This document shows positions 32,905 to 42,657 of a DNA stretch of 64,000 nucleotides, piece by piece. This DNA comes from Vampirovibrionales bacterium (GTDB lineage: Bacteria > Cyanobacteriota > Vampirovibrionia > Vampirovibrionales > Vampirovibrionaceae). Location of the stretch: assembly GCA_016712355.1 (NCBI GenBank), contig JADJRF010000005.1, positions 930,001 through 994,000 of the forward strand, given 5' to 3'. A program made the translations under genes and the position numbers. Under the pieces are notes generated by a model, which was given only the letters and a program-made list of their open reading frames with translations, searched no databases and had not been told where the DNA came from. How positions within the stretch are numbered: the first letter of the stretch is position 1; each line of letters opens with the position of its first letter.

Positions 32905-35824
32905 AGCGTTTGACCTTCCCCCGCCCTTTTTTCGCTGGCGGCGAGGGAGCGGCGGGCGAGGCGAGCAGTGGCGCTAGAAATTGCCCTGTATACGAGTCGG
33001 GACACGCCGCGATGACCTGCGGCGGGCCTTCCGCCAGAATGAATCCTCCGCCGTCACCGCCTTCGGGGCCCATGTCGATGACGTGATCGGCGACTTTTAC
33101 CAGGTCCAGATTATGCTCGATCACCACAACCGTATTGCCTTGATCCACCAGGCGCTGCAAAATCGCGATGAGCTTGTCGAGATCGCGCCAGTGCAGGCCG
33201 ACCGAGGGCTCATCCATCAGATACAGCGTGCGGCCGGTGGCGCGTTTAACGAATTCACAGGCCAGCTTCAGGCGCTGCGCTTCGCCGCCGGAAAGCGTCG
33301 TGGCGCTTTGGCCCAGCGTCATGTACTCCAGCCCCACTTCGCATATCACCGACAATTGCCGGTGAATGCGCGGATGATCCTCAAACGTCTGGCAGGCTTG
33401 CGCAATGGGCATCGCCAACACATCGGCGATCGAGTGGCCGCGATAGCGGATCGAGAGCGTCTCGGCGTTATAGCGCCGCCCGTCGCATGCGTCGCAATGA
33501 ATCTGCGCATCCGGCAGAAAATTCATCTCAAGGGTCGTATGACCGGCGCCCTGGCACGCCTCGCAGCGCCCCCCCTTCACGTTGAAACTAAAGCGACCGG
33601 GCTTGTACCCGCGGATTTTTGCGTCCTCGCTCGCCGCAAACACCTGGCGAATCTCGTCAAACACGCCTGTGTAAGTCGCCGGATTGCTGCGCGGCGAACG
33701 CCCAATCGGCGCCTGATCGATTTCGATGACGCGATCAATGGCTTCGACGCCCAGAAGCGCATCGTAGCCCTCGGGGCGCGGTTGCTGGGGATCGCGCGCA
33801 TGACGAAGCGCCCCGCGCAAGAGGTCAAAAACCAGCGTCGACTTGCCCGATCCGCTCAACCCGGTGACCAGAATCAACTTGCCCAGCGGGAAAACCGCAT
33901 CAATGCCCTTGAGATTATTCAGCGACGCGTTTTTCACAACGAGCGCCCCCGCCTCGGTCGATGTGCGGCGGGCGGTCGGCAAAGCAATCTGTGCGCGACC
34001 GTACAGATAGTCGCCCGTCAACGACTCGCTCGCCTGCGCCAGCGATTCGGGCGGACCTTGCGCCACGATACGCCCGCCCAGACGGCCCGCGCCGGGGCCG
34101 ATGTCCACCACCCAGTCAGCGGCGCGGATGGTCTCTTCATCATGCTCAATCACAATGACCGAGTTGCCCTGATCGCGCAGGCGCAAGAGCGTTTCAATCA
34201 GTTGGCGATTATTGTGCGGGTGCAGGCCGATGCTCGGCTCGTCCAGAATATAGAGAATCCCGGACAGGTTGGCGCCGAGTTGGGTGGCCAGCCGAATCCG
34301 TTGGGCTTCGCCGCCTGAGAGCGTGGCGGCGGGCCGCGCCAGCGTCAGGTAGGACAGGCCGACGTCCAGCAGGAAGCGCAGCCGTTGTTCAGCTTCGGCG
34401 ATGGGCTGCCGCCCGATGATGAGTTGCGTTTCGCTCAACGAGGCAGGCAAGTCGCACAGAAATCGCCATGCCTGCGCCAGCGGCAACGAGGACAGCTCAA
34501 AAATATTCAGCCCGCCCAGTTGAACGCTTAGCGCCAGTGGCTTGAGGCGCGCGCCTTCACATGCCGGACACGTGGTCTGGCGCATAAAGCCCTCGATGTA
34601 GGCGCGCGAGGCGTCCGAGCCGTCGCGATGGCGGCGCTTGAGAATCGGCACGACGCCATCAAAGGCGTTGAGCATTTCTTCCCAAGCCGAGGCCTCATCG
34701 CCCGAAGACGCTTCGGGGGCGACGTTCTTGCCGTCGCCGTAGAGTAAAAACCGCTTCTGCCGGTTGGAAAGCTTGCGATAAGGCGTGTCCAGATCGATTT
34801 CATGCCGGGCGGCCAGCATGCGCAGGAAGGCCTGATAATATCGGCCTGAAAAGCGCTCCAGTGGGCCAATGGCGCCCTCTCGCAACGATTTCGACGGGTC
34901 AGGAATCAGCGCCGATTCGGCGATCTCATGATGCGCGCCGAGTCCTTCGCAGGCGGCGCAGGCCCCGTAAGGCGAATTAAAACTGAACAGGCGCGGCGCC
35001 ATTTCTTCCAGCGCCCCGCCAGAAGCTTCATCCGCCAGCGCATGACCGTTGGGGCAAGCCAGATGGCTGGCGAAAAACTGCTCGCGCGCCGCCTCGCCCA
35101 CGCGCTGGACAATCACAAAGCCGTCGGACTTGCGCAGCGCGGCGCTGATGGCGTCTAACAACCGCTGACGGGTCGTCTCGTCGGCCTTCAGCACAATGCG
35201 ATCCATCACCACGTCGATCTGGTGGGTTTTGTGGCGCGCCAGGCGATGATCGTCGGGCAATTCTTCCAGCAGATGCGCCTCGCCGTCGATGCGCGCGCGC
35301 GTGAAGCCTTCTTTGCGCAGTTGATGGAACAGGGCGTTGTAATCGCCTTTTCGGCCTCGCACCACTGGCGCGAGAACCTGCAAGCGCGCGCCGTCGCCCC
35401 AACTGGCGACCTGTTCGGCGATACGTTCAGGCGATTGCGCCGATACCGGGGCCTGGCACGTCGGACAATGGACGCTTCCGACGCGCGCATAGAGCAAGCG
35501 CAGGTAGTCATACACCTCGGTGACGGTGCCGACCGTGGATCGCGGGCTGCGACTGGCGGTTTTCTGGTCGATGGCGATGGCGGGCGACAGGCCGTCGATG
35601 CTCTCGACATCCGGCTTTTCAAATTGTTCCAGAAATTGCCGCGCGTACGCGCTCAGGCTTTCGACGTAGCGTCGCTGCCCTTCGGCGAAAATCGTGTCAA
35701 AGGCCAGCGAGGACTTCCCGGAGCCGGACACGCCGGTCATCACGATCAGCCGATCGCGCGGCAGACTCAGCGATACGGCCTGAAGATTATGCGCACTGGC
35801 GCGGCGGATTTCGATGGCGTCCAA
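32903..35824 (-). CDS. uvrA: Excinuclease ABC subunit UvrA
   Basis: UvrA, 973 residues, is the DNA damage sensor of nucleotide excision repair. Two ABC ATPase modules are seen: GVSGSGKSSLAFDT near the N-terminus and GLSGSGKSTLVFDLL near residue 640, each with an LSGGEAQR signature. Cysteine pairs for zinc include CPTCQ, CAACEG and CEACQGAGH...CDACDG. The start was placed at TTG 35824 because GGAG lies 10 bases upstream and the product then begins DAIEIRRASAHNLQ like other UvrA proteins; ATG 35920 would add 32 unusual residues. Confidence 0.96.
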   Translation of the reverse strand: MDAIEIRRASAHNLQAVSLSLPRDRLIVMTGVSGSGKSSLAFDTIFAEGQRRYVESLSAYARQFLEQFEKPDVESIDGLSPAIAIDQKTASRSPRSTVGTVTEVYDYLRLLYARVGSVHCPTCQAPVSAQSPERIAEQVASWGDGARLQVLAPVVRGRKGDYNALFHQLRKEGFTRARIDGEAHLLEELPDDHRLARHKTHQIDVVMDRIVLKADETTRQRLLDAISAALRKSDGFVIVQRVGEAAREQFFASHLACPNGHALADEASGGALEEMAPRLFSFNSPYGACAACEGLGAHHEIAESALIPDPSKSLREGAIGPLERFSGRYYQAFLRMLAARHEIDLDTPYRKLSNRQKRFLLYGDGKNVAPEASSGDEASAWEEMLNAFDGVVPILKRRHRDGSDASRAYIEGFMRQTTCPACEGARLKPLALSVQLGGLNIFELSSLPLAQAWRFLCDLPASLSETQLIIGRQPIAEAEQRLRFLLDVGLSYLTLARPAATLSGGEAQRIRLATQLGANLSGILYILDEPSIGLHPHNNRQLIETLLRLRDQGNSVIVIEHDEETIRAADWVVDIGPGAGRLGGRIVAQGPPESLAQASESLTGDYLYGRAQIALPTARRTSTEAGALVVKNASLNNLKGIDAVFPLGKLILVTGLSGSGKSTLVFDLLRGALRHARDPQQPRPEGYDALLGVEAIDRVIEIDQAPIGRSPRSNPATYTGVFDEIRQVFAASEDAKIRGYKPGRFSFNVKGGRCEACQGAGHTTLEMNFLPDAQIHCDACDGRRYNAETLSIRYRGHSIADVLAMPIAQACQTFEDHPRIHRQLSVICEVGLEYMTLGQSATTLSGGEAQRLKLACEFVKRATGRTLYLMDEPSVGLHWRDLDKLIAILQRLVDQGNTVVVIEHNLDLVKVADHVIDMGPEGGDGGGFILAEGPPQVIAACPDSYTGQFLAPLLASPAAPSPPAKKGRGKVKR

Positions 35825-36049
35825 TCTGAATCGCTCCGGCAGGAAGTCGCGACAAGCCTGCTGCCAGTCTAGCGCAAACCCGCCGCATCGCCCCGCTCGC
35901 CTTGCCCCGCGCGTAAACATGCGTATCCTCTGGAATGCGCCGACGAATATTCAAGCGTCGGACCCGTTGGCCGATAGAGGGCTCAAGAGCCCGCCTTTTT
36001 CTATCCGTGAATCTTATCCACAAGTAACAGAAGAGAGGATGATGGCCCC

Positions 36050-36979
36050 TTGCCTTCCAACGCCCGTCCCCGCGCCAAACGCCGACGCCTCGATGCGACG
36101 TGGTTTCAGACGGAAGATGTTTTGAGCGCAGGCCCTCTTGCCGCCGATCCTGGCATGAGCGCGCCTGATAATGACGGGCTGACGTCTCTTCACGATTATC
36201 TGGCACAACGTCTGCGGCAGCCGCAAGACCTGGACGCGCGCCCCGTCGACGCGCTGGATTTCGCTGACAGTCAGGGCCCGTTTCTGCTGATTCCCGTGGG
36301 CGATTCGTATCCGGGCGCGCCGTCGCTGCCCGCATCGGTCAGCGGGCGACGGCTGGATGGCATGGACACCGAGATGAACGCCGGCATTGAGCACCTGTTG
36401 CCATCTCCTTCAATTCGCCTGCGTATCGTCAAGGAGCGTCTGACCCGCGAGCGCATCGCGCTGACGACCCGCCTGGCGCAGTATGCCCAGCAGTATGAAC
36501 AGATGAAAAACCCTTCGCCCGCGCTGTCTGAGCAAATGGCCGCGCTGGAATCGCGCTTGCAAATTATGCGCGCGCACGAAGACGACGTGGACGCGCAGTT
36601 GAAAGCCCTGTTTCTGTCCGGCGCGCCCGCCTTTCTGTGGTCCGATCGCTTTCGCCACGCCCGCCAGCGCGTCATGCGCGCCGTGACGACGACCTTGGGC
36701 CTGCTCTCTCTAGACGCGCTGCTGACCCGCCTGAATCCGAAACGCCGCCAGCGCGAGCGTATTCAGGCCCAACTGACAGATCTCGCCCAGATGTTTGCCG
36801 CCCGGCAAGCCGCTCGCGGGGCGGGCGCCGCCGAAGTCAGCGATATCATTAACGCCTACGATCGCCTGCTGACGCAACTGGAAGCGTTGCGCGGCCAAAC
36901 GCCCGGCCCGTCGGCGGTCGCCCGGTTTTTCGCGCGCCTGCTCGCTCTGAGCGGCCCTCTGCGCAGGATGCTTCCCTAA
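36050..36979 (+). CDS. Hypothetical protein, helical
   Basis: This is a 309-residue soluble protein. The first third is low in predicted structure; residues about 120-185 form a charged helical hairpin or coiled coil (IRLRIVKERLTRERIALTTR, then SEQMAALESRLQIMRAHEDD). A weakly hydrophobic segment near 215-235 is followed by another basic helix. The start is TTG with AGAGAGG about 11 bases upstream; ATG at 36155 is an alternative that would remove 35 residues. A promoter-like box and the histidine kinase gene follow. No family was recognised. Confidence 0.6.
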   Translation: MPSNARPRAKRRRLDATWFQTEDVLSAGPLAADPGMSAPDNDGLTSLHDYLAQRLRQPQDLDARPVDALDFADSQGPFLLIPVGDSYPGAPSLPASVSGRRLDGMDTEMNAGIEHLLPSPSIRLRIVKERLTRERIALTTRLAQYAQQYEQMKNPSPALSEQMAALESRLQIMRAHEDDVDAQLKALFLSGAPAFLWSDRFRHARQRVMRAVTTTLGLLSLDALLTRLNPKRRQRERIQAQLTDLAQMFAARQAARGAGAAEVSDIINAYDRLLTQLEALRGQTPGPSAVARFFARLLALSGPLRRMLP

Positions 36980-37018
36980 AACAGCTCACGCATTCCTACG
37001 CCAAGCGGGCGGATTCCT

Positions 37019-37030
37019 GTACAATAAGAG
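37019..37030 (+). promoter_or_regulatory. Possible -10 region of the histidine kinase gene
   Basis: GTACAATAAGAG contains TACAAT, a good -10 box. The same 12 bases occur upstream of the gene at 50969. No good -35 box is present in either place. The ATG is 32 bases past this element. Confidence 0.35.
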
Positions 37031-37061
37031 GCGTAAACAGGATGGAGCCTCTCCCGCCTTG

Positions 37062-38969
37062 ATGGCCGCCCCCCCCGTCGCTGATGACGCCCCCGCTTCC
37101 CGCGCGCTTGCGCCGGGCTGGCTGTCGCGATTTTCTTCTGAAAACAAGATTCTGCTGGCCATCGTCGGAGCCATTTCGGTGTTCTTTCTGGCGCTGGCCA
37201 CGGTTCTCTACGCCCGCTATCAGACCTCGCTCAACGAGAACTACGACAAATTCGGCACGCTGCTCGCTTCAGTCGTCGCCGCCGAAGGCTCAGACCGCGT
37301 GCAATCTTCTCTGAGCCGCGAACTGCGCATTCGCAGCTTTGTCGACTACATTCTGCAAAGCAGCAACGATCTCGCCTCGGTCGAATTCCAGGACGCCAAC
37401 GGCGCGGTCGTCTACGAGAATCACAAGCCGCTGCCTGCGGCCGATCTCAAGAGCGCGCGGGTGTATATGGCCAAAATCGAAGACATCACGGCCAACGGCG
37501 GCGGTCGCTATCTGGGCTCCGTTCATATCAAGCTTACAGGCGAATCCATTCACGAAATTTCCAGCTATACGCGCAATATTCTGCTGGTGGTGTTTGGCTG
37601 CGCCTGGCTGTTGACGCTGCTGGCGGTCTCGGCCAATACGTATATTCTGCATCAGCATCTCAATCGTCTGGTGCAAGGCGTCAAACGCCTGTCGACCGGC
37701 GATTTTGGCTATAAAATCTCAGAAAACGACCTGTGGGGCGAGCTGCGCACGCTGGCCGAATCGTTTAACGACATGTCGATTCGCCTGCGCGCTTACGAAG
37801 ACCAGAATCTCGACGTCATTACGTTTGAGCGCAACAAGCTGCAAGCCGTGCTGATGAGTATCGCCGACGGCATTATCGTCTGTAACAACGACGATGAGGT
37901 GATTATCCTCAACAATTCGGCCTGTCGCCATCTGTCGATTGATTCGGCCTCCATGTTAATTGGCCGCGACATCCGCGAATACGTCTCGGTCAAGGGCGAG
38001 CGCAGCCTCTCGCCGCTGGTCGATGAGTTTATGGATCTCCTGCGCGCCCAGCATGGCCGCCTGAGCCAGCCGCTGGCCAAACAGCTCACCCTGCCCGCCA
38101 TCACCCTTAACGTCATGATTTCCCCCATTCAGGACGCCGACGGCGCAGAACTGGGCTTTGTCATCATCACCCACGACATCACCCGCGAAGCTGAAGTCGA
38201 TCGCATGAAGACCAACTTCATCTCCAACGTCAGCCACGAGCTGCGCACGCCGGTGACGACCATCAAGAGCTACATTGATACCATCTACACCCACGGCAAG
38301 GATCTCGATGCCGAGACCTATCAGGAATTTCTCGAAACCATCCACCTGGAAACCGACCGCCTCAAGAAAATGGTCAACGACATCCTGGACTTCTCGCGGC
38401 TGGAAGAATCCGGCGACCGTCTCGAGATGGAGCTTCAGGACATTACCCCGATCATTAATCTCACGGTGCAGTCGTTCAAGGTGCTGGCCCAGCAAAAAGA
38501 ACTCAGCGTCACCACCGCGCTGGAATCCAACCTGCCGCGCGTGCTGATTAACAGCGACACGATTGAGCGGGTCATGCGCAACCTGCTGAGCAACGCCGTC
38601 AAATATACGGAGACCGGCGGTCGCATCCGCGTGCGGGCCGAAGTCACCGAAAAAGGCGACTGCATCGAGGTGTCCGTCAAGGACAGCGGCATTGGCATCG
38701 CGCCTGAGCATATTCCGCAGATCTTCGACCGCTTTTACCGGGTCGAAAACGAAGTCCATACCGTCAAAGGCACAGGGTTGGGCCTGCATTTGGTGAAATC
38801 CGCGATCGAGACGTATCACGGCGGCGAAGTGTTTGTAGAAAGCGAAGTCGGCGTCGGCAGCACCTTTGGGTTTCGGCTGTCGTTGCTGCCGCGCGAAGAA
38901 GATGCGCCGATCGCCGCGTCCGGCTCTTCACGCGCCGAACGCGCCCGAAAAAGCCGCGCCAGCGTATAA
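37062..38969 (+). CDS. Membrane sensor histidine kinase with HAMP and PAS domains
   Basis: This is a 635-residue sensor of the WalK/ResE type. Two membrane helices (about 27-50 and 170-193) flank an extracellular sensor. HAMP (about 195-250) and PAS (about 262-375, SIADGIIVCNNDDEVIILNN) come next, then HisKA with the phosphorylated His in FISNVSHELRTPVTTIKSY (about 392). The ATPase domain has NLLSNAVKY, DSGIGIAPEHIPQIFDRFY and GTGLGLHLVKSAIE. No response regulator gene lies beside it, so its partner is elsewhere. The start is ATG 37062 directly after TTG; the ribosome-binding site is weak (GGAG, 14 bases). A cell-envelope signal is likely but inferred. Confidence 0.92.
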   Translation: MAAPPVADDAPASRALAPGWLSRFSSENKILLAIVGAISVFFLALATVLYARYQTSLNENYDKFGTLLASVVAAEGSDRVQSSLSRELRIRSFVDYILQSSNDLASVEFQDANGAVVYENHKPLPAADLKSARVYMAKIEDITANGGGRYLGSVHIKLTGESIHEISSYTRNILLVVFGCAWLLTLLAVSANTYILHQHLNRLVQGVKRLSTGDFGYKISENDLWGELRTLAESFNDMSIRLRAYEDQNLDVITFERNKLQAVLMSIADGIIVCNNDDEVIILNNSACRHLSIDSASMLIGRDIREYVSVKGERSLSPLVDEFMDLLRAQHGRLSQPLAKQLTLPAITLNVMISPIQDADGAELGFVIITHDITREAEVDRMKTNFISNVSHELRTPVTTIKSYIDTIYTHGKDLDAETYQEFLETIHLETDRLKKMVNDILDFSRLEESGDRLEMELQDITPIINLTVQSFKVLAQQKELSVTTALESNLPRVLINSDTIERVMRNLLSNAVKYTETGGRIRVRAEVTEKGDCIEVSVKDSGIGIAPEHIPQIFDRFYRVENEVHTVKGTGLGLHLVKSAIETYHGGEVFVESEVGVGSTFGFRLSLLPREEDAPIAASGSSRAERARKSRASV

Positions 38970-39115
38970 CCATCAGCTCACCAGAGCGTGGACGCTCATC
39001 TAAAAATATTAGATTCTAAAAACAGTTATAATCCGTCCGCAGGATGCCGCCCGTCTCGCGCCGCGCTACGATAGCAAACAGGTGTGAGAGTGTAGACAAT
39101 CCCGTGAGGGACATG

Positions 39116-39295
39116 ATGATGACGTTTCGAGAGTTAGCGGCGACGCATGACGACTTTGAGCTGTTTCCTGCCCTGCGCAGCGAGTCTGGACGCGGGTTAT
39201 GGGGCGTACTGGTACGCGACAACAGCCCGGTGATGAAGCTCTGGTTTGTGGCCATGGCCATTCAAATCGTGTGCCTGGCGGTGCTGTTCAGCTAA
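39116..39295 (+). CDS. Small single-pass membrane protein
   Basis: This 59-residue protein has a soluble N-terminal half (FRELAATHDDFELFPALRSE) and one C-terminal membrane helix (KLWFVAMAIQIVCLAVLFS). Three ATG codons stand in a row (39113, 39116, 39119); GAGGG 7 bases before the second fits best. A TATAAT box at 39027-39032 may be its -10. The C-terminal anchor with the bulk of the protein in the cytoplasm resembles small regulatory membrane proteins. Function is unknown. Confidence 0.55.
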   Translation: MMTFRELAATHDDFELFPALRSESGRGLWGVLVRDNSPVMKLWFVAMAIQIVCLAVLFS

Positions 39296-39315
39296 GCCCG
39301 GTCTTAAGGCTTTTT

Positions 39316-42273
39316 CTAGGAAATATCTTCTTCAATGGGCGGCAAATCCGCATCGGGGTCCGGCGGCGGCTCGGCTTCGGCCACCACCAGCGGCAAGGCG
39401 GAATGAAACTGTCGCTCAAACTGGCGCATCTCTTCCACGCGATCGCTGATGCGGCGAATCGCCACATCAATCGCCAGTCGAATAATCTCGTTACGCGTGC
39501 GCGCCCGCAGCCCATGCAGCGTTTGCAGGCTCTGAGGCGTTGCGCCCGCCTGTCCCAGCGCGCGAACGCAGGCCCAGAGCAGGCCCGGCGAATCCGTCTC
39601 CAGCGCGTCCCCGCCCGGCGAGCCGTCTTGCGGACGCAGCAGTTGCAGCAGGCACGATTCGCTCGTCCAGCCGCGCCGTCCGCCCAGCGCGCGCACAATG
39701 GTGATTTTAACGTCTTCGTCCGGGTCGTCGGTCAGCGCCTGCATCAGCGCTTCGCGAGCGGCGTCGGAGTTCATGGCGCTGAGGGCGTCGGCCACCGCGG
39801 CGCGCAGGGCGCTTTCCGGCTCCTCGCGAAGCATCGCCACCAGGCGATGAATAATATCGTCTCCCTCAAAGCGCTGAAGCCCGCGAACTGCCAGACGGCG
39901 CACGTCGGCCAGACGATCGTCGCAGGCGTCGAGAAACGTCGCGCGCACCAGCGGCGCATCGCTTTCAATCTCGCTCAACGCCGTGATGGCGGTCACTCTC
40001 ACCGCATCGCAGCCATCGGCCAGGCCCTTGATAAACACCGCCGTCAGGTCGCGATTCCATTGATAGCGCGACAGCGCGAGATAGACCTGACTGCGCACGG
40101 CGTCGCTTTCATCGTCAATGGCGGCAATCAGCGCCGAGACGATGGCCTCATGCGTCGCGGCGTCCCACGGTTTGCGCGCCATGGCCGCCAAATTGCGCAC
40201 GGCGTACTCGCGGACAATGGCGTCCGCATCGCTGACCGCTTCGAGAATCGCCCCCAGCGCGGGCTTCGATTCCAGAACAGCCAGATTATTGAGCGCAGAC
40301 AAGCGCGTCATTGGTTTTTCGTCGTGAATAAACGCCAGAAACGAGGTTTCGAGAAACCCGGCCATCTCAAAATCGTTCATTGCCGCGCAGAGTTGCAGCA
40401 CTTCGCGCGTTTTTTCGCGGTCCAGCTCGCCGGACTGAATCGACAGGGGAATAATCTTACGCAGGTACGCGATTTTCTCGTGTGTAGAAACATCGACCGG
40501 CACTTCGCGGGTTTTCTCTTCCAGAAAGGCGAGCGCCTGTCGACTCTGCACGCGATAGCGCGGCGGGCCTTCCGCGTTGCCCGGCGGGCATTCTGCCAGA
40601 AAATCATGTAAATACAAATGGCGCAAAGCCTCTGCGGCCAGCAATTCGCTGACGCCTTGAGAGGCGCTAAGTTCGACGATGGCGGCAGGCGCTTCAAAGG
40701 GGTCTTCGCCAAATTGCCGCAGCAAGCCAGCAATCACGCGGTACAGAGCGTCTTCCTGATTCAGAAACGCCAATTCAAGCCGAGTCAGACTGGCCTGCCA
40801 GACGTCTTCGCGTCGCTCGACGCCCAAGCGGCGAAAAAACGCCATATCCACCCGATCGACGCCATTGGCCAAGGCGCGCTCCAGTATCACATGACGCAAT
40901 TTCAGCAACCAGAGCGGATTCCCTTGCGTCAGCCGGAAGGCTGCCGACAGCACGGCGTCTTCTAGCTCGACGCCCTGCTCGCGAAACGGCGCCAGAAAGA
41001 GCGCGCGGCGCGGGCGTTCCTGAATATCGGCCAATAGGAGCTTATTACGAAACAGGCTATACAGCGGACCGCCCAGCGACTCGCTTTGCCCTTCGCTACG
41101 GCAGGCCAGCGCGAGCATCAGATGACAATTGGGAGCATCGAGCGTCTCGCGCAGCAGACTCGCCAGAAAATCCTTCAAGTCGTCGCGCCGCCGCTCGGGC
41201 AACGACAATACCCGCTCCCAGCTATCCAGCGCGATAATCAGGGCGCTGTCCAGCGATTCGATGGCTTTGTTCACAAACAGCAGCGCGTTCATCAGATGGC
41301 GCGTCAGCGTTTCAATCCCCAGCGCGTCGCGACCCGCCAGCGCATCATCTTCCGCCTCATACGCAACCCCGGCGGGCGCAGGTGAAGGACTCGCCGCGAC
41401 GGGTAAGGCGAAATGAAGCGCTGTGGCGTCATCGCTCAGGCTCTCAGGCGCGGCGGCCAGCAGATGTATCGCGTCGTCATGGCGCCCGCCCGGCGTCGAA
41501 CGCGCAGGCGTATGAAGCTGATCCAGATGATGGTCCATCGCCGTATCGCCGCTCCCGGCGTCTGATGCGCGCCGCGCCCGCTCGATGGCTTTCTGGGCAG
41601 CCTCAATGGACTCGCCTGAGCGCAGACGGCGCGCCATTTCCACTGCCTCTCGCAGCGTCGGCGTCAGCGGCTGGGTGAGATTCACCGCCACCAGCAGCCA
41701 CGGGTTGACGATGATATGCACGAGCTGCTCGATGACGTCGGCCAGCGCCGCGCCGCGCAGCTTTTTAGACGGCAGGGCGACTGCGCTGCGGATGGCCTTG
41801 ACCAGGCTTTCTTGCGAGAGCGCCTGTTTGCCGCCGATGGATTCCTGTAGCTTCACCAGCGCCACCGCGCGGGCCAGATCCGGGCGCTCCCAGCGCAGGC
41901 CCAGCGGGGCGAGAATCTCGTTAACGGCCTCCAGCGCTTCATCGAAAATCGCGCCCGCCTCCGTTTGCAGCGCATCGATGAAGGCAATATAAAGCTGCTC
42001 GACCGATTCCGGCTGACACGCGCGTAAATCCACCAGACGGCAGAAATACCGCTCGCGGATGGCGTCGCAAAAGGCGTCCAGCAGGGCGGTCTTGCCAATG
42101 CCAGCATCGCCGCAGGTCAGTACTGACTTGGGCTGACCCGTCTTGGCCAGACCCGCCAGTCGAATCAGCTGGCGCAGATCTTTATCGCGATCCGCCAGCG
42201 CGGGCCGTTCATAGCGGCGTACCGTGGGCGGCGACGACCGTTCTACGGGCAATTGGGAAGACGCGTTCACCAT
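39316..42273 (-). CDS. P-loop NTPase with C-terminal HEAT-like repeats (NLR/STAND-like)
   Basis: This is a 985-residue protein. The N-terminal NTPase has Walker A GDAGIGKT (about 55-62) and a Walker-B-like SALIIALDSWERVL (about 345-358), with a long low-complexity insertion between them (about 235-310). A winged-helix-like part follows. The last third (about 620-930) is a series of about ten alpha-helical HEAT-like units, for example DADAIVREYAVRNLAAMARK and DAVRVTAITALSEIES. This order is that of STAND signalling NTPases, in which repeats sense a ligand and the NTPase assembles. No effector domain is visible, so it may work through a partner or be a scaffold. The start ATG is at 42273; the GGAG spacing is short. 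Confidence 0.78.
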   Translation of the reverse strand: MVNASSQLPVERSSPPTVRRYERPALADRDKDLRQLIRLAGLAKTGQPKSVLTCGDAGIGKTALLDAFCDAIRERYFCRLVDLRACQPESVEQLYIAFIDALQTEAGAIFDEALEAVNEILAPLGLRWERPDLARAVALVKLQESIGGKQALSQESLVKAIRSAVALPSKKLRGAALADVIEQLVHIIVNPWLLVAVNLTQPLTPTLREAVEMARRLRSGESIEAAQKAIERARRASDAGSGDTAMDHHLDQLHTPARSTPGGRHDDAIHLLAAAPESLSDDATALHFALPVAASPSPAPAGVAYEAEDDALAGRDALGIETLTRHLMNALLFVNKAIESLDSALIIALDSWERVLSLPERRRDDLKDFLASLLRETLDAPNCHLMLALACRSEGQSESLGGPLYSLFRNKLLLADIQERPRRALFLAPFREQGVELEDAVLSAAFRLTQGNPLWLLKLRHVILERALANGVDRVDMAFFRRLGVERREDVWQASLTRLELAFLNQEDALYRVIAGLLRQFGEDPFEAPAAIVELSASQGVSELLAAEALRHLYLHDFLAECPPGNAEGPPRYRVQSRQALAFLEEKTREVPVDVSTHEKIAYLRKIIPLSIQSGELDREKTREVLQLCAAMNDFEMAGFLETSFLAFIHDEKPMTRLSALNNLAVLESKPALGAILEAVSDADAIVREYAVRNLAAMARKPWDAATHEAIVSALIAAIDDESDAVRSQVYLALSRYQWNRDLTAVFIKGLADGCDAVRVTAITALSEIESDAPLVRATFLDACDDRLADVRRLAVRGLQRFEGDDIIHRLVAMLREEPESALRAAVADALSAMNSDAAREALMQALTDDPDEDVKITIVRALGGRRGWTSESCLLQLLRPQDGSPGGDALETDSPGLLWACVRALGQAGATPQSLQTLHGLRARTRNEIIRLAIDVAIRRISDRVEEMRQFERQFHSALPLVVAEAEPPPDPDADLPPIEEDIS

Positions 42274-42657
42274 AACTCCAGCGGCAAAGGGGGCAAGCGC
42301 GCCGCTGCCATTCGCGCGCACGCCGTCACGCCGAAGGGGCCGCCCGTCTCCAGCGCTCTCTTGACATGATTATATAATAAATCCCCCTTATCAGACGCCG
42401 CCCGCGCCGACCCACGCCGTGACGCCGCAATCCCCCGCTCTTCGCCTTGCTCTTCTGTCCGCCCCCCCTGAAACTGCCCTGAAGCCGGGGGCCGGGCCTT
42501 ATAAATCTTAAGATTTAAACACTAGACAAATATAGATATATGCAGTATTGTATTAGTATTGCTATGCGTTTGATGTCTGGCTCGCTTTCCGGGGTTCTGG
42601 TTTTAAAATTCTGGACGGGTTGATGCCTGGCGTTTTGACTTCTGGAGGTATTTCGTC
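42274..42657. other. Long intergenic region with palindrome and promoter
   Basis: These 384 bases separate two divergent genes and become very AT-rich after 42500, against GC-rich flanks. They hold TATAAT-like boxes near 42373 that may serve the leftward NTPase gene, a 16-bp palindrome at 42502-42517 and a rightward promoter at 42523-42551. No gene is seen. Confidence 0.6.
42502..42551 (+). promoter_or_regulatory. 16-bp palindrome next to a promoter
   Basis: TAAATCTTAAGATTTA (42502-42517) is a perfect palindrome. Five bases later -35 TAGACA (42523-42528) is followed by exactly 17 bp and -10 TATTGT (42546-42551). The palindrome is in the position of an activator or repressor site. The start would be near 42558, about 100 bases before the GTG of the next gene. 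Confidence 0.5.

Noticed and set aside
32981..34318. 445-codon plus-strand frame
   Set aside because: It is antisense to uvrA, which has complete domain evidence.
39199..40611. 470-codon plus-strand frame
   Set aside because: It lies opposite the NTPase/HEAT gene and has the Arg/His/Gln-rich composition of an antisense frame in GC-rich DNA.
42361..42378. TTGACA followed by TATAAT
   Set aside because: Only six bases separate the two boxes, so they cannot form one promoter.
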